This document shows, piece by piece, positions 28,307-37,410 of a stretch of DNA of 64,000 nucleotides. The notes beneath the pieces were generated by a model. The model was not told where the DNA came from, ran no database searches, and saw nothing but the letters and a program-made list of their open reading frames with translations. The translations under genes and the position numbers were made by a program. Source of the DNA: Alphaproteobacteria bacterium (lineage in GTDB: Bacteria > Pseudomonadota > Alphaproteobacteria > Bin95); the NCBI GenBank assembly GCA_022827685.1, contig JAJEIH010000066.1:1-64000 (forward strand). The letters are read 5' to 3'. Numbering within the stretch: the stretch's first letter is position 1; each line of letters begins with the position of its first letter.

Positions 28307-29077
28307 ATGGGCGTGCTGGACGGCAGGACGGTGCTGGTTACCGGGGCGGCTTCCGGCATCGGCCGGGCGACGGCTTTGGCGGTGGCGGAGGCGGGCGCTT
28401 CGGTATTGGCGACCGATATCGACGAGGCGGACGGGCGCGAAACCGCCGAGCGCGCGGGCGGGCGCTTCATGCCCCAGGACGTGACCGACGAGGCGCGCTG
28501 GCAGGAGGTGGCCGAGGCCGCCGGGCCGCTGCACGGGCTGGTCAACAATGCCGGCATCGCCATCGTACGCCCGCTGCTGGAAACCAGCCTCGAGGACTGG
28601 CGCAAGCAGCAGGCGGTGAATGTCGAGGGCGTCTTCCTCGGCGTGAAGCACATCCTGCCGGTCATCCGGGATTCGGGCGGCGGCTCGATCGTCAACCTGT
28701 CCTCGGTCGCCGGCCTGCGCGGCAACGCCGTCGGCCTTTCCTGCTACAGCGCGACCAAGGGCGCCGTGTGCCTGTTCACCAAGTCGGCCGCGCTGGAGAG
28801 CGCCCGTCGCGGCTGGAACGTGCGCGTGAACTCGGTCCATCCCGGCATCATCGACACACCGATCTGGGACCGGATGGCGGAGAGCGGCCCCTCGCTCTTC
28901 AACGACCCGACCGCCTCCACCGATCCCGTGGAACGCGCCTCGGGCCGGGTGCCGGGCGGACGCCCCGGCGGCCCGGAGAACATCGCGGACGGCATCGTGT
29001 TCCTGCTCTCCGACAACTCCTCCTACATGACGGGCTCGGAACTCGTCATCGACCACGGCATGACCGCCGGCTCCTGA
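28307..29077 (+). CDS. SDR-family oxidoreductase
   Basis: This encodes 256 residues. TGAASGIGRA (cofactor), NNAGIA, the Ser in VNLSSVAGL and catalytic YSATKGAV are present. An Asp after the second strand (LATDIDEADG) favours NAD+. The start ATG follows GGGAGGGAG; a longer upstream opening lacks such a signal. The gene begins a three-gene run (SDR, LLM oxidoreductase, cyclase). Substrate unknown. Confidence 0.88.
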   Translation: MGVLDGRTVLVTGAASGIGRATALAVAEAGASVLATDIDEADGRETAERAGGRFMPQDVTDEARWQEVAEAAGPLHGLVNNAGIAIVRPLLETSLEDWRKQQAVNVEGVFLGVKHILPVIRDSGGGSIVNLSSVAGLRGNAVGLSCYSATKGAVCLFTKSAALESARRGWNVRVNSVHPGIIDTPIWDRMAESGPSLFNDPTASTDPVERASGRVPGGRPGGPENIADGIVFLLSDNSSYMTGSELVIDHGMTAGS

Positions 29078-29105
29078 CAGTCCGCCCCGGAAGGCCCGAC
29101 CGCCC

Positions 29106-30152
29106 ATGCGAATCCTGACGACCCTGCCCCAGAACGACCTGAACGAGGTGCCGGCCGCCGCTGCCGCGGCCGAGGCCGCCGGCTTCGACGGCGTGCTGAC
29201 CATGGAGAACCGCCACGACCCGTTCCTGGCGCACGCCGTCGCCGCGACTTCCACAAGGCGGATCGAGCTCGGCACCGCCGTTGCCATCGCCTTTCCGCGC
29301 AGCCCGATGGTGGTCGCGAACGCCTGCTGGGACCTGCAGACCGCCTCGAAGGGCCGCTTCGCGCTTGGCATCGGGCCGCAGATCCGCCCGCATAACGAGA
29401 AGCGCTTCTCGGTGCCATGGTCGGCGCCGGTGCCGCGGCTGCGCGAATATGTGCAGGCGCTCAGGGCGATCTGGCGGAGCTGGGAGACCGGCGAACGGCT
29501 GCGCTTCGAGGGCGAGCACTACACCTTTACCCTGATGACGCCGAACTTCACGCCGGCATCGACGGGCCAGCCCATGGTGCCGGTCACCCTCGCGGCGGTC
29601 GGCGACTATTCGCTGCGCCTCTCGGGCGAAGTGGCGGACGGGGTGCGGCTCCACGGCTTCTGCACGAGGCGCTACCTGGAGGAAGTCTGCATGCCGCGCA
29701 TCGCCGAGGGCATGGCGCGGACGGGGCGGAGGCGCGAGTCCTTCGAGGTGACGGGCGGCGGCTTCATCGCCACCGGCGCGGACGACGAGGAGGTCGCGAA
29801 GGCCGTCGAGTGGGTGCGCTACCGCGTCGCCTTCTACGGCTCGACGCCGGGCTACTGGCCGGTGCTGGACCTGCACGATCTCGGCGACCTCGGGCGCAAG
29901 CTCAATCGCATGACCAAGGAGGGCGCCTGGGACCGGATCGCCGCCGAGGTCGATGACGACACGGTGCGCCTGTTCGCCGCCGTCGGCCGCCATGACGAAC
30001 TCGCCGGCGCCGTCGAGGACCGCTTCGGCGGGGCGGCGGACGCCATCTACGCCAGCCTCTCCATGGACCTGCGGCCCGATCTGCCGCCCGACCTGATCCA
30101 GGACATCCGCCGCCTGCCTACCGCCTTCAAGGGCTATGACACGGCCTGGTGA
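29106..30152 (+). CDS. LLM-class oxidoreductase (F420-type, TIGR03617-like)
   Basis: This encodes 348 residues. GFDGVLTMENRHDPFLAH, LGTAVAIAFPRSPMVVAN, LGIGPQIRPHNEKRFS and PVTLAAVGDYSLRLSGEVADG match the longer luciferase-like group annotated as F420-dependent. It starts 28 bp after the SDR and ends overlapping the cyclase by 17 bp. The E-N-R in place of E-H-H is typical for this group. Substrate unknown. Confidence 0.85.
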   Translation: MRILTTLPQNDLNEVPAAAAAAEAAGFDGVLTMENRHDPFLAHAVAATSTRRIELGTAVAIAFPRSPMVVANACWDLQTASKGRFALGIGPQIRPHNEKRFSVPWSAPVPRLREYVQALRAIWRSWETGERLRFEGEHYTFTLMTPNFTPASTGQPMVPVTLAAVGDYSLRLSGEVADGVRLHGFCTRRYLEEVCMPRIAEGMARTGRRRESFEVTGGGFIATGADDEEVAKAVEWVRYRVAFYGSTPGYWPVLDLHDLGDLGRKLNRMTKEGAWDRIAAEVDDDTVRLFAAVGRHDELAGAVEDRFGGAADAIYASLSMDLRPDLPPDLIQDIRRLPTAFKGYDTAW

Positions 30153-31998
30153 CGCCGGCGCGGTTGCCGCCCGTCCCGGCGCCGGACAAGGCGGACGGAG
30201 CCGGCGGCTTTCCCTCTCCTGGCTGCTGGTGCTCAGTTTCGGCTCGCTGATCGCGGTCTCGATCCTCGTGGTGCTGGGCTTCGCCGTCTATGGCGCGGCG
30301 CGCAACACGGTGGACCTGCTGCGGGACAGGGCCGACCTCGGAATCGGGGTGTTGACGCGGGAGGTCGAGGGCCTGCTCGAATCGGCGGGCGACCAGGCCG
30401 GCTTCGTCGCGCGGGCGCTGGAGACCGGCGAGACCGACCCCGGGAACCCGGAGCAGGTGACGGCGCTTCTGTTCGGCGCGATGGCGGCCGACCCTGCCAT
30501 CGGCGCCATCGCCCTTATCCGCCCCGACGGGCAGGCGCTGCTGGCCGAGCGGACGGAAACGCTTGCGAAGGTCCGGACGCTGGACTTCTCGAACGACGAA
30601 GCGGCGATGACGGCGCTTCGCTACGGCAGGGCGAACAGGGAGCCCGTCTGGGCGCCGCCGATCTACCGGCAGGACTACGACTCGTCGGTCCTGACGCTCC
30701 AGATTCCCATCTACCGGAACGACCGGTTCCAGGGGATGCTGGCGGCGGCGCTGGGCGTCATGGCGCTGTCCGAATTCCTGGAGCATCTCTCCGCCGGCAG
30801 CGCGCCGAACACCTTCGTGCTCTACGGCAGGGACAGGGTGCTGGCCCACAGGTTCATGGCGGCAGGATATCCGGGCCTTTCGCTGCAAGAGCCGCTGCCT
30901 GCGCTTGCCTGGTTCGGAGACCCGGTCCTCACGCATATGTGGACGCCCGAGGCCATGCGTCCGGCCGCAATAGAGGCCAGACCGCCGCTGAAGAGCCATC
31001 TGGTCGAGGCGGACGGCAACAACTACCTGTTCCTCTACCGCGAACTAGACGCCTATACGGCCACCCCGCTCATCGTCGGGGCCTATTTCGACACCGATGT
31101 GATGAGCGACGAGATAAACCGCCTGTTCAACTCGATCATCGTCGGCCTCGCCGCCCTCGCGCTCGCCGTCCTGCTGGCGCTCTTCATCGGCAGGCGGCTC
31201 TCGCGGCCCGTGTCGCGGCTTTCCTCGGTCGCGCGCCTCATCGGCGAATTGCGCCTGGAGGATATCCGCGACCTGCCCCACAGCAGGGTGAGGGAGCTCG
31301 ACGAGCAGTCCAGCGCCTTCAACTCGATGACGGGCGCGCTGCGCTGGTTCCAGGCCTATGTGCCGCGCTCGCTGGTCCATCAGCTCATGCGCGAGGGCGA
31401 CCTTGCCTCGCTCGCCTCCGACCGGCGCAACGTCACCGTGATGTTCAGCGACATCGCCGGCTATTCCACCATCTCGGAAGGCAAGAGCGCGGCCGAGGTC
31501 GCGGCCCTGCTCAACCGCCATTTCGGCATACTGACCGGCGCCATAGAGGCGGAGGGCGGCACGGTGGACAAGTTCATCGGCGACAGCGTGATGGCCTTCT
31601 GGGGCGCGCCGGAAAAGCAGAAGAACCGCGCCATCCGCGCCTGCCGGGCAGCGCTCGCCATCCGGGAGGGAATCGCCGCCGACAACCGCGAGCGTGAAGC
31701 CCGCGGCGAACCGCCCGTGCGCGTGCGCCTCGGCATCCATTCCGGGCAGGCGACGGCCGGCAATATCGGCGCGCCGAGCCGCGTCAACTACACGGTCATC
31801 GGCGACGATGTGAACATCGCGCAGCGGCTGGAGCAGCTCGGCAAGGAGGTGTCGCCCGACGCCGAGGTCGCCATTACCGTCAGCGCCTCGACGGTGGCCG
31901 ATCTGGACGGGCTGTTCGAGGTGGAGCCGGTCGGCGAGATGGAGGTCAAGGGCCGCGCCGCCCCGGTTGCTGTCTATCGGCTCGTCGGCATGGCCTGA
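30136..31998 (+). CDS. Membrane-bound class III adenylate/guanylate cyclase
   Basis: This encodes 620 residues: TM1 at about 28-50, a periplasmic dCache-like sensor (55-330), TM2 at about 333-352, a HAMP-type linker (350-410) and a class III cyclase domain (430-620). Catalytic residues are intact: metal Asp439 (FSDI) and Asp483 (GDSV), adenine-specifying K479 and T553, transition-state N560 and R564 (VNIAQRLE). Lys and Thr point to ATP, so cAMP is the likely product. Translation overlaps the LLM gene, so an environmental signal may be tied to this catabolic run. The sensed ligand is unknown. Confidence 0.93.
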   Translation: MTRPGDAGAVAARPGAGQGGRSRRLSLSWLLVLSFGSLIAVSILVVLGFAVYGAARNTVDLLRDRADLGIGVLTREVEGLLESAGDQAGFVARALETGETDPGNPEQVTALLFGAMAADPAIGAIALIRPDGQALLAERTETLAKVRTLDFSNDEAAMTALRYGRANREPVWAPPIYRQDYDSSVLTLQIPIYRNDRFQGMLAAALGVMALSEFLEHLSAGSAPNTFVLYGRDRVLAHRFMAAGYPGLSLQEPLPALAWFGDPVLTHMWTPEAMRPAAIEARPPLKSHLVEADGNNYLFLYRELDAYTATPLIVGAYFDTDVMSDEINRLFNSIIVGLAALALAVLLALFIGRRLSRPVSRLSSVARLIGELRLEDIRDLPHSRVRELDEQSSAFNSMTGALRWFQAYVPRSLVHQLMREGDLASLASDRRNVTVMFSDIAGYSTISEGKSAAEVAALLNRHFGILTGAIEAEGGTVDKFIGDSVMAFWGAPEKQKNRAIRACRAALAIREGIAADNREREARGEPPVRVRLGIHSGQATAGNIGAPSRVNYTVIGDDVNIAQRLEQLGKEVSPDAEVAITVSASTVADLDGLFEVEPVGEMEVKGRAAPVAVYRLVGMA

Positions 31999-32076
31999 CT
32001 GCTGGCGCCTCCCCCGCCCTGCAACCGCTGTGATAGAGTCGCGGCGAGACGCCTGACACAGGGGAAATCACGACCC

Positions 32077-32931
32077 ATGCCCGACGACCTTGCGGATATC
32101 CGCAGCCATATCGGCACCCGTCACGCCGACGCCGATGTGGCGACGGCGGCCCCGGTGCTGCTGTTCCAGAAGACGCTCGGACGGCATGACCTGGAGCCGG
32201 AGGACGGCGCCGCGATCCCGGCCGGGTGGCACATGCTCTACTTCCTGCCCCGCTTCGAGCAGGCGGAGCTGGGGCCGGACGGCGCGCCCGCCTCCTCCGG
32301 CGTCATCCCGGAAATGCCGTTCCCGCGCCGCATGTATGCCGGCACGCGCCTCGCCTTCCACGAGCCGATCCGCATCGGCGACCGGCTGCATCGGGAGACG
32401 GAGCTTGTGGAGCTCGCCGTCAAGGACGGCAGCACCGGCCGCCTCGCCTTCGCGACCGTCGAGAGCCGCATCTCGACGCCGCGCGGCCTGGCGGTGGTCG
32501 AGCAGCGCGACACGGTCTATCGCGAGGAGACGCCCGCCGGCGCCGCAAACAGGGCGCCGAAGCGCGCCGCGCCGCCGGCCAACACCGTCTGGGAGGCTGA
32601 GGAGCGCCCGGACGAGGTCACCCTCTTCCGCTTCTCGGCGCTGACCTTCAACTCCCACCGCATCCATTACGACGCCGTCTGGGCGAAGGAAGTGGAGGGC
32701 TATCCGGCGCTGGTCGTCCACGGGCCGCTCTCGCAGTCCTACCTGATGAACTTCGCCCGCGACTGCATGGCCCCGAAACGCATGACTTCCTTCGACATGC
32801 GGGCGCGCGCGCCGCTCTTCATCGACGGGCCGGTGCGGCTGGTCGGCAAGCCGGTGGACGGCGGCTGCGAGGTCTGGGCGGTGACGCCGGAAGGCACCAT
32901 CGCGATGAGCGCGGCAGCGGCCTTCGCCTGA
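32077..32931 (+). CDS. FAS1-like / mesaconyl-C4-CoA hydratase-like hotdog dehydratase
   Basis: This encodes 284 residues of two hotdog halves. The N half has GWHMLYFLPRFEQAELGPDG and RRMYAGTRLAF; the C half has LFRFSALTFNSHRIHYDAVWAK and ALVVHGPLSQSYLM, the MaoC/hydratase-2 signature (R-F-S-A-x-T-x-N-x-H-x-I-H-Y-D). This is the group of mesaconyl-CoA hydratase-like and FAS1-type dehydratases. A His and Asp in the second half would do the chemistry. It begins a cassette with TauD and SDR. Confidence 0.85.
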   Translation: MPDDLADIRSHIGTRHADADVATAAPVLLFQKTLGRHDLEPEDGAAIPAGWHMLYFLPRFEQAELGPDGAPASSGVIPEMPFPRRMYAGTRLAFHEPIRIGDRLHRETELVELAVKDGSTGRLAFATVESRISTPRGLAVVEQRDTVYREETPAGAANRAPKRAAPPANTVWEAEERPDEVTLFRFSALTFNSHRIHYDAVWAKEVEGYPALVVHGPLSQSYLMNFARDCMAPKRMTSFDMRARAPLFIDGPVRLVGKPVDGGCEVWAVTPEGTIAMSAAAAFA

Positions 32932-32973
32932 GGCCCGGCGACAGGGAACGAGGAACGACTGGGAGAAAACGAC

Positions 32974-33822
32974 ATGGCAGAGCAGCTTCAGACCCGACCG
33001 CTCGGCGGCGCGCTCGGGCTCGAAGTGACCGGCGTCGATCTGTCGGGGCCAATCGCCGAGGACGTGTTCGACGAGATCAAGGAGAATTTCTGGCGGAACC
33101 CGGTTCTCGTCTTCCGCGACCAGGACCTCGACGCGCACAGCCTGGCGGCGCTGGGCAAGCGCTTCGGGCCGCTCCAGCTTCATGTGCTGGTCGATTACCG
33201 CCATGAGGAGGTGCCGGAGGTATCGTGGCTGACCAATGTGAACAAGGACGGCTCGCTCGATCCCGCCGGCTACAAGCGCGCGACGACCTGGCATTCCGAC
33301 GGCACCTTCGAGGAGCGCCCACCGGCGGTCGCCATCCTGCACGCCAGGGAAATCCCGTCGAAGGGCGGCGGCACCGTGTTCTGCAACATGATCCGTGCCT
33401 ATGAGACGCTGCCGGACGAGGTGCGGGAGCGGATCGACGGGCTGACGGGCCGGCATTTCTACGGCGCCGGCCCCGGCGGAACCGGCGCGCTTCCGCTCAA
33501 GGACTACCAGGAGGGGACGCTGCCGGAGGTGCATCACCCCGTCGTGCGCACGCATCCGGAGAGCGGGCGCAGGATGCTCTATGTCAACGCCATCCACACC
33601 TTCGGCTTCGTCGAGGTCGAGGGCGAGGAGGGCGAGACGCTGCTGAACGGCCTGCTCGACCACGCCACGCAGGACGAGTTCGTCTATCACCACCGCTGGA
33701 GCCACGGCGACGTGGTGATGTGGGACGAGCGCGCCACCATGCACCGGGGCGCGGGCGACTACGACCCGAACGAGCGCCGGGTCATGCTGCGGACCATCTC
33801 CTACGGGGAACGGCCCCGGTGA
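32974..33822 (+). CDS. TauD/TfdA-family Fe(II)/2-oxoglutarate dioxygenase
   Basis: This encodes 282 residues with the complete iron triad: H107 and D109 (TTWHSDGTF) and H257 (ERATMHRGAGDY); the 2-oxoglutarate Arg is R273 (NERRVMLRT). The family hydroxylates or cleaves sulfonates, phenoxyacids, phosphonates and carnitine-like compounds. The substrate is not identifiable. It follows the hotdog gene by 42 bp and overlaps the SDR start as GTGA. Confidence 0.92.
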   Translation: MAEQLQTRPLGGALGLEVTGVDLSGPIAEDVFDEIKENFWRNPVLVFRDQDLDAHSLAALGKRFGPLQLHVLVDYRHEEVPEVSWLTNVNKDGSLDPAGYKRATTWHSDGTFEERPPAVAILHAREIPSKGGGTVFCNMIRAYETLPDEVRERIDGLTGRHFYGAGPGGTGALPLKDYQEGTLPEVHHPVVRTHPESGRRMLYVNAIHTFGFVEVEGEEGETLLNGLLDHATQDEFVYHHRWSHGDVVMWDERATMHRGAGDYDPNERRVMLRTISYGERPR

Positions 33823-34682
33823 ATCCGGCCTTCGCCAAGGCCGTCCTGCTGACCGGGGCGGCCGGCGGGCTCGGCGCGGCGATGGCCGAGGCGCTTGCCG
33901 GGGACGGGCACCGGCTGGCGCTGGTGGACCGCGACGAGGAACGCCTGCAGGCGCTGACGAACAGGCTCTGGCAGAAACACGGCGACGGCGTGGTGCTGCC
34001 GCTGGCGCTCGACCTTGCCGACGAGGAGGCCTGCGCGGAGGCCGCCGGGCGCGCGGCGGAGCATTTCGGGCGGCTCGACATGCTGGTGAACAATGCCGGC
34101 ATCGGCATGAGCACGCTGCGCCCCGACTATCATCTGCGCCCGCTCGCCGCCCTCAGCGAGGTATCGGTCGAGGACTGGCGGCGCTTCGTCGCCGTCCACG
34201 CCACCGCGCCCTTCGCCTTCATGCGCGCCGCCGCGCCCTTCATGCAGGAGCGCGGCTGGGGCCGGATCGTCAATGTCACAACCTCGCTCTCCACCATGCT
34301 CCGGCCGCAGTTCTTTCCCTACGGCGCCTCGAAGGCCGCGCTGGAGGCGATGTCGTCCCAGTTCGCCGGCGAGCTGGAAGGCAGCGGCATCACCGTGAAT
34401 GTGCTTACGCCCGGCGGCCCGACCGATACGCCGATGGTGACGGAGGAGAGCGCGCCGGACAGAAGCACCCTGCTCTCCCCCGCGGTGATGGCCCCGCCGA
34501 TCCGCTTCCTCGCCTCGGAGATTTCCGACGGCTTCACCGGCCGGCGGATCGTCGCCGCGCTCTGGGACAAGCGCATCGCGCCCGTGGACTCCGCCATGTA
34601 CGCCGGCGGCCCGATCGGCTGGCCCGGCACGGGACCCGCCGCCATCTGGCCCGAGAGCCTGCCGGGGGCCGACCGCGCCTGA
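33819..34682 (+). CDS. SDR-family oxidoreductase
   Basis: This encodes 287 residues. TGAAGGLGAAM (cofactor), NNAGIG, the Ser in VNVTTSLS and YGASKAALEAM are present. The C-terminal tail is longer than usual (WDKRIAPVDSAMYAGGPIG). I chose GTG at 33819, which overlaps the TauD stop as GTGA and follows GGGGAA; upstream openings overlap TauD out of frame. It likely completes the oxidation of the TauD product, by inference from order. Confidence 0.82.
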   Translation: MNPAFAKAVLLTGAAGGLGAAMAEALAGDGHRLALVDRDEERLQALTNRLWQKHGDGVVLPLALDLADEEACAEAAGRAAEHFGRLDMLVNNAGIGMSTLRPDYHLRPLAALSEVSVEDWRRFVAVHATAPFAFMRAAAPFMQERGWGRIVNVTTSLSTMLRPQFFPYGASKAALEAMSSQFAGELEGSGITVNVLTPGGPTDTPMVTEESAPDRSTLLSPAVMAPPIRFLASEISDGFTGRRIVAALWDKRIAPVDSAMYAGGPIGWPGTGPAAIWPESLPGADRA

Positions 34683-34725
34683 CTCGGCGCGGCGGAATGC
34701 TGCACCGCAAAAAGGCCCGCGCGGC

Positions 34726-34754
34726 TTGACTTGCCGGGCGCGCGAACCCTAAAA
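34726..34754 (+). promoter_or_regulatory. Predicted sigma70-type promoter of etfBA
   Basis: TTGACT at 34726-34731 and CTAAAA at 34749-34754 are separated by 17 bp. The etfB start lies 40 bp further on. The -35 is one base from consensus; the -10 is weak by E. coli standards but usual for Alphaproteobacteria. Confidence 0.6.
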
Positions 34755-34793
34755 GCCGCCCTTGCCCTTCAACCCGAGCCTGCGGAGGTCCCC

Positions 34794-35543
34794 TTGAAGG
34801 TCCTCGTCCCCGTCAAGCGCGTCATCGACTACAATGTGAAAATCCGGGTGAAGCCGGACGGCACCGGCGTCGAGACCCGGAATGTGAAGATGTCGATGAA
34901 CCCGTTCGACGAAATTTCCGTCGAACAGGCCATCCGGATGAAGGAAAACGGCTCGGCCGAGGAGATCGTTGCGGTTTCCATCGGCGTGCAGCAGTGCCAG
35001 GAGACCATCCGCACCGCGCTCGCCATGGGCGCGGACCGGGGCATCCTGGTCGTCACCGAGGACGAGGTGGAGCCGCTCGCCGTCGCCAAGATGCTGAAGG
35101 CGATCTGCGAGAAGGAAGAGCCGGGCATGGTCATTCTCGGCAAGCAGGCCATCGACGACGACTGCAACCAGACGGGCCAGATGCTCTCCGCCCTGCTTGG
35201 CTGGTCGCAGGCGACCTTCGCCTCCGAGGTCGCGATAGACGGCGGCAAGGCCCGCGTCACCCGCGAGGTCGATGGCGGGCTGGAAACGGTCGAAGTCACG
35301 CTGCCGACCGTGGTGACGGTGGACCTGCGCCTCAACGAGCCGCGCTACGCCTCGCTGCCGAACATCATGAAGGCCAAGCGCAAGCCGATCGACCGCATGG
35401 AGCCGGCGGACCTCGGCGTGGACACCGCGCCGCGCCTCACGGTGCTTCATGTCGGCGAGCCGGAGAAGCGCGCCGGCGGCGTCAAGGTCGAGACCGTCGA
35501 GGAGCTCGTGCAGAAGCTCTCCACCGAAGCGAAGGTGATCTGA
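34794..35543 (+). CDS. etfB: Electron transfer flavoprotein subunit beta
   Basis: This encodes 249 residues. [19 protein letters not shown] and [16 protein letters not shown] are the family start, with [17 protein letters not shown] (AMP/ETF signature). The start is TTG at 34794, backed by an ideal GGAGGT 4 bp before it; the protein then begins where homologues do. ETF takes electrons from acyl-CoA dehydrogenases such as those at 52.5 and 57.0 kb and passes them to ETF-quinone oxidoreductase. It is followed 4 bp later by etfA. Confidence 0.95.
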   Translation: MKVLVPVKRVIDYNVKIRVKPDGTGVETRNVKMSMNPFDEISVEQAIRMKENGSAEEIVAVSIGVQQCQETIRTALAMGADRGILVVTEDEVEPLAVAKMLKAICEKEEPGMVILGKQAIDDDCNQTGQMLSALLGWSQATFASEVAIDGGKARVTREVDGGLETVEVTLPTVVTVDLRLNEPRYASLPNIMKAKRKPIDRMEPADLGVDTAPRLTVLHVGEPEKRAGGVKVETVEELVQKLSTEAKVI

Positions 35544-35547
35544 TCCC

Positions 35548-36501
35548 ATGAGCGTTCTCGTCATCGCCGAACACGACAACGCCACCTTGAAGGCGGCCAC
35601 GCGCAACGCCGTGGCAGCAGCGGCGGAGATCGACGCCGATGTGCATGTGCTGGTCGCGGGCCAGGGCTGCGGCCCGGCCGCCGAGGCCGCCGCGCAGGTT
35701 GCGGGCGTCGCGAAGGTCCTCGTCGCCGAGGACGGGGCCTATGAGCACGCGCTCGCGGAGAATGTGGCGAAGCTGGTGGTCGATCTCTCCGGCAGCTACA
35801 GCCATGTGCTGGCGCCGGCCACCGCAAACGGCAAGAACATCCTGCCCCGCGCCGCGGCCCTGCTCGACGTGGCACAGATTTCGGACATCACCGAGGTCGT
35901 GTCAGCCGACACCTTCGTGCGCCCGATCTATGCCGGCAACGCCATGGCGAAGGTACACTCCACCGACCCGGTCAAGCTCATCACAGTGCGCATGACGGCC
36001 TTCGACGCGGCCGCTCCCGAGGGCGGCTCCGCCCCGGTCGAAGCGATTTCCGGCGAAGGCAGCATCGGGCTCTCCAGTTTCGTCGGGCGCGAGCTCACCA
36101 AGTCCGAGCGCCCCGAACTCACAACCGCCGGCATCGTCGTCTCCGGCGGGCGCGGCATGGGCTCGGGCGAGAACTTCAACATCCTGGAAGCGCTCGCCGA
36201 CCGGCTGGGCGCGGCGGTCGGCGCTTCGCGCGCGGCGGTGGACGCCGGCTATGTGCCGAACGACTACCAAGTGGGCCAGACCGGCAAGGTGGTCGCGCCC
36301 GAGCTCTACATCGCCGTCGGCATTTCGGGCGCCATCCAGCATCTCGCCGGCATGAAGGACAGCCGGGTGATCGTCGCCATCAACAAGGACGAGGAAGCGC
36401 CGATCTTCCAGGTCGCCGATTACGGGCTCGTCGCCGACCTGTTCAAGGCCGTGCCGGAACTCACCGGCGCGCTCGACGAATACAAGGCGGAAAACGATTG
36501 A
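35548..36501 (+). CDS. etfA: Electron transfer flavoprotein subunit alpha
   Basis: This encodes 317 residues. The C-terminal FAD-binding domain has [19 protein letters not shown] and [20 protein letters not shown], the ETF-alpha signature, then [16 protein letters not shown]. It binds FAD between itself and EtfB. Translation is close-coupled with etfB, and it is followed directly by the hydroxyacyl-CoA dehydrogenase, a common alphaproteobacterial trio. Confidence 0.97.
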   Translation: MSVLVIAEHDNATLKAATRNAVAAAAEIDADVHVLVAGQGCGPAAEAAAQVAGVAKVLVAEDGAYEHALAENVAKLVVDLSGSYSHVLAPATANGKNILPRAAALLDVAQISDITEVVSADTFVRPIYAGNAMAKVHSTDPVKLITVRMTAFDAAAPEGGSAPVEAISGEGSIGLSSFVGRELTKSERPELTTAGIVVSGGRGMGSGENFNILEALADRLGAAVGASRAAVDAGYVPNDYQVGQTGKVVAPELYIAVGISGAIQHLAGMKDSRVIVAINKDEEAPIFQVADYGLVADLFKAVPELTGALDEYKAEND

Positions 36502-36506
36502 CCGCC

Positions 36507-37400
36507 ATGCCCAAAGGTATCGACAGCGGCATCCGCAAGGTCGGCGTCATCGGCGCCGGGCAGATGGGCAGCGGCATCGCGCATGTCGCCGCGCTTTCCG
36601 GCTTCGATGTGCGCCTTGTGGACATAGCAGGCGCAGCGCTGGAACGCAGCCTCGCGGTCATCGGCGGCAATATGGACCGGCAATTGCGCCGGGGCCTGTT
36701 CGACGAGGCGGCGAAGACCGAGGCGCTGGCGCGGATCGGCACCGGCACGGACTATGCCGCCTTCCGGGACTGCGACATCGTGATCGAGGCCGCCACGGAG
36801 AACGAGGCGGTGAAGCGCGAGGTGTTCAAGGCGCTGCTGCCGCATCTCGCCGAGGGCGCCATCGTCGCGTCCAACACCTCCTCGATCTCGATCACGCGGC
36901 TGGCTTCCACGACCGACCGGCCGGAGCGGTTCATCGGCCTGCATTTCATGAACCCCGTGCCGATGATGTCCCTGGTGGAGCTCATTCGCGGCATCGCCAC
37001 CGAGGACCGGACCTTCGACGACGTAAAGCAGTTCGCCGTCTCGCTCGGCAAGACGCCGGTGGCGGCGGAGGACTTCCCGGCCTTCATCGTCAACCGCATC
37101 CTGCTGCCGATGATCAACGAGGCCGTCTATACGCTCTATGAGGGCGTGGGCTCGGTCGATGCCATCGACACCGGCATGCGCCTCGGCGCCAACCACCCGA
37201 TGGGGCCGCTGGAACTGGCGGACTTCATCGGCCTCGACACCTGCCTCGCGGTGATGCAGGTGCTCTATGACGGGCTCGCGGACAGCAAATACCGCCCCTG
37301 CCCGCTGCTGGTGAAATATGTCGAGGCCGGCTGGATCGGACGCAAGGCCGGCCGCGGTTTCTACGACTACTCAGGCGACCACCCCGTCCCGACGCGATAG
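36507..37400 (+). CDS. 3-hydroxybutyryl-CoA dehydrogenase
   Basis: This encodes 297 residues. VGVIGAGQMGSGIAHVAA is the NAD-binding start; NTSSISITRLA and FIGLHFMNPVPMM carry the active-site Ser and catalytic His, and FPAFIVNRILLPMINEA the C-terminal domain. It interconverts 3-hydroxybutyryl-CoA and acetoacetyl-CoA. A TTG at 36498, overlapping etfA, with the purine-rich AAGGCGGAA ahead, is an alternative start adding three residues. It ends 10 bp before a convergent gene. Confidence 0.95.
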   Translation: MPKGIDSGIRKVGVIGAGQMGSGIAHVAALSGFDVRLVDIAGAALERSLAVIGGNMDRQLRRGLFDEAAKTEALARIGTGTDYAAFRDCDIVIEAATENEAVKREVFKALLPHLAEGAIVASNTSSISITRLASTTDRPERFIGLHFMNPVPMMSLVELIRGIATEDRTFDDVKQFAVSLGKTPVAAEDFPAFIVNRILLPMINEAVYTLYEGVGSVDAIDTGMRLGANHPMGPLELADFIGLDTCLAVMQVLYDGLADSKYRPCPLLVKYVEAGWIGRKAGRGFYDYSGDHPVPTR

Positions 37401-37410
37401 GGCCGACCGG

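Noticed and set aside
34683-34725. A terminator between the SDR and etfB
   Set aside because: GCGG...CCGC is followed by A residues on the plus strand and has no T-tract, so it does not qualify for the SDR transcript.
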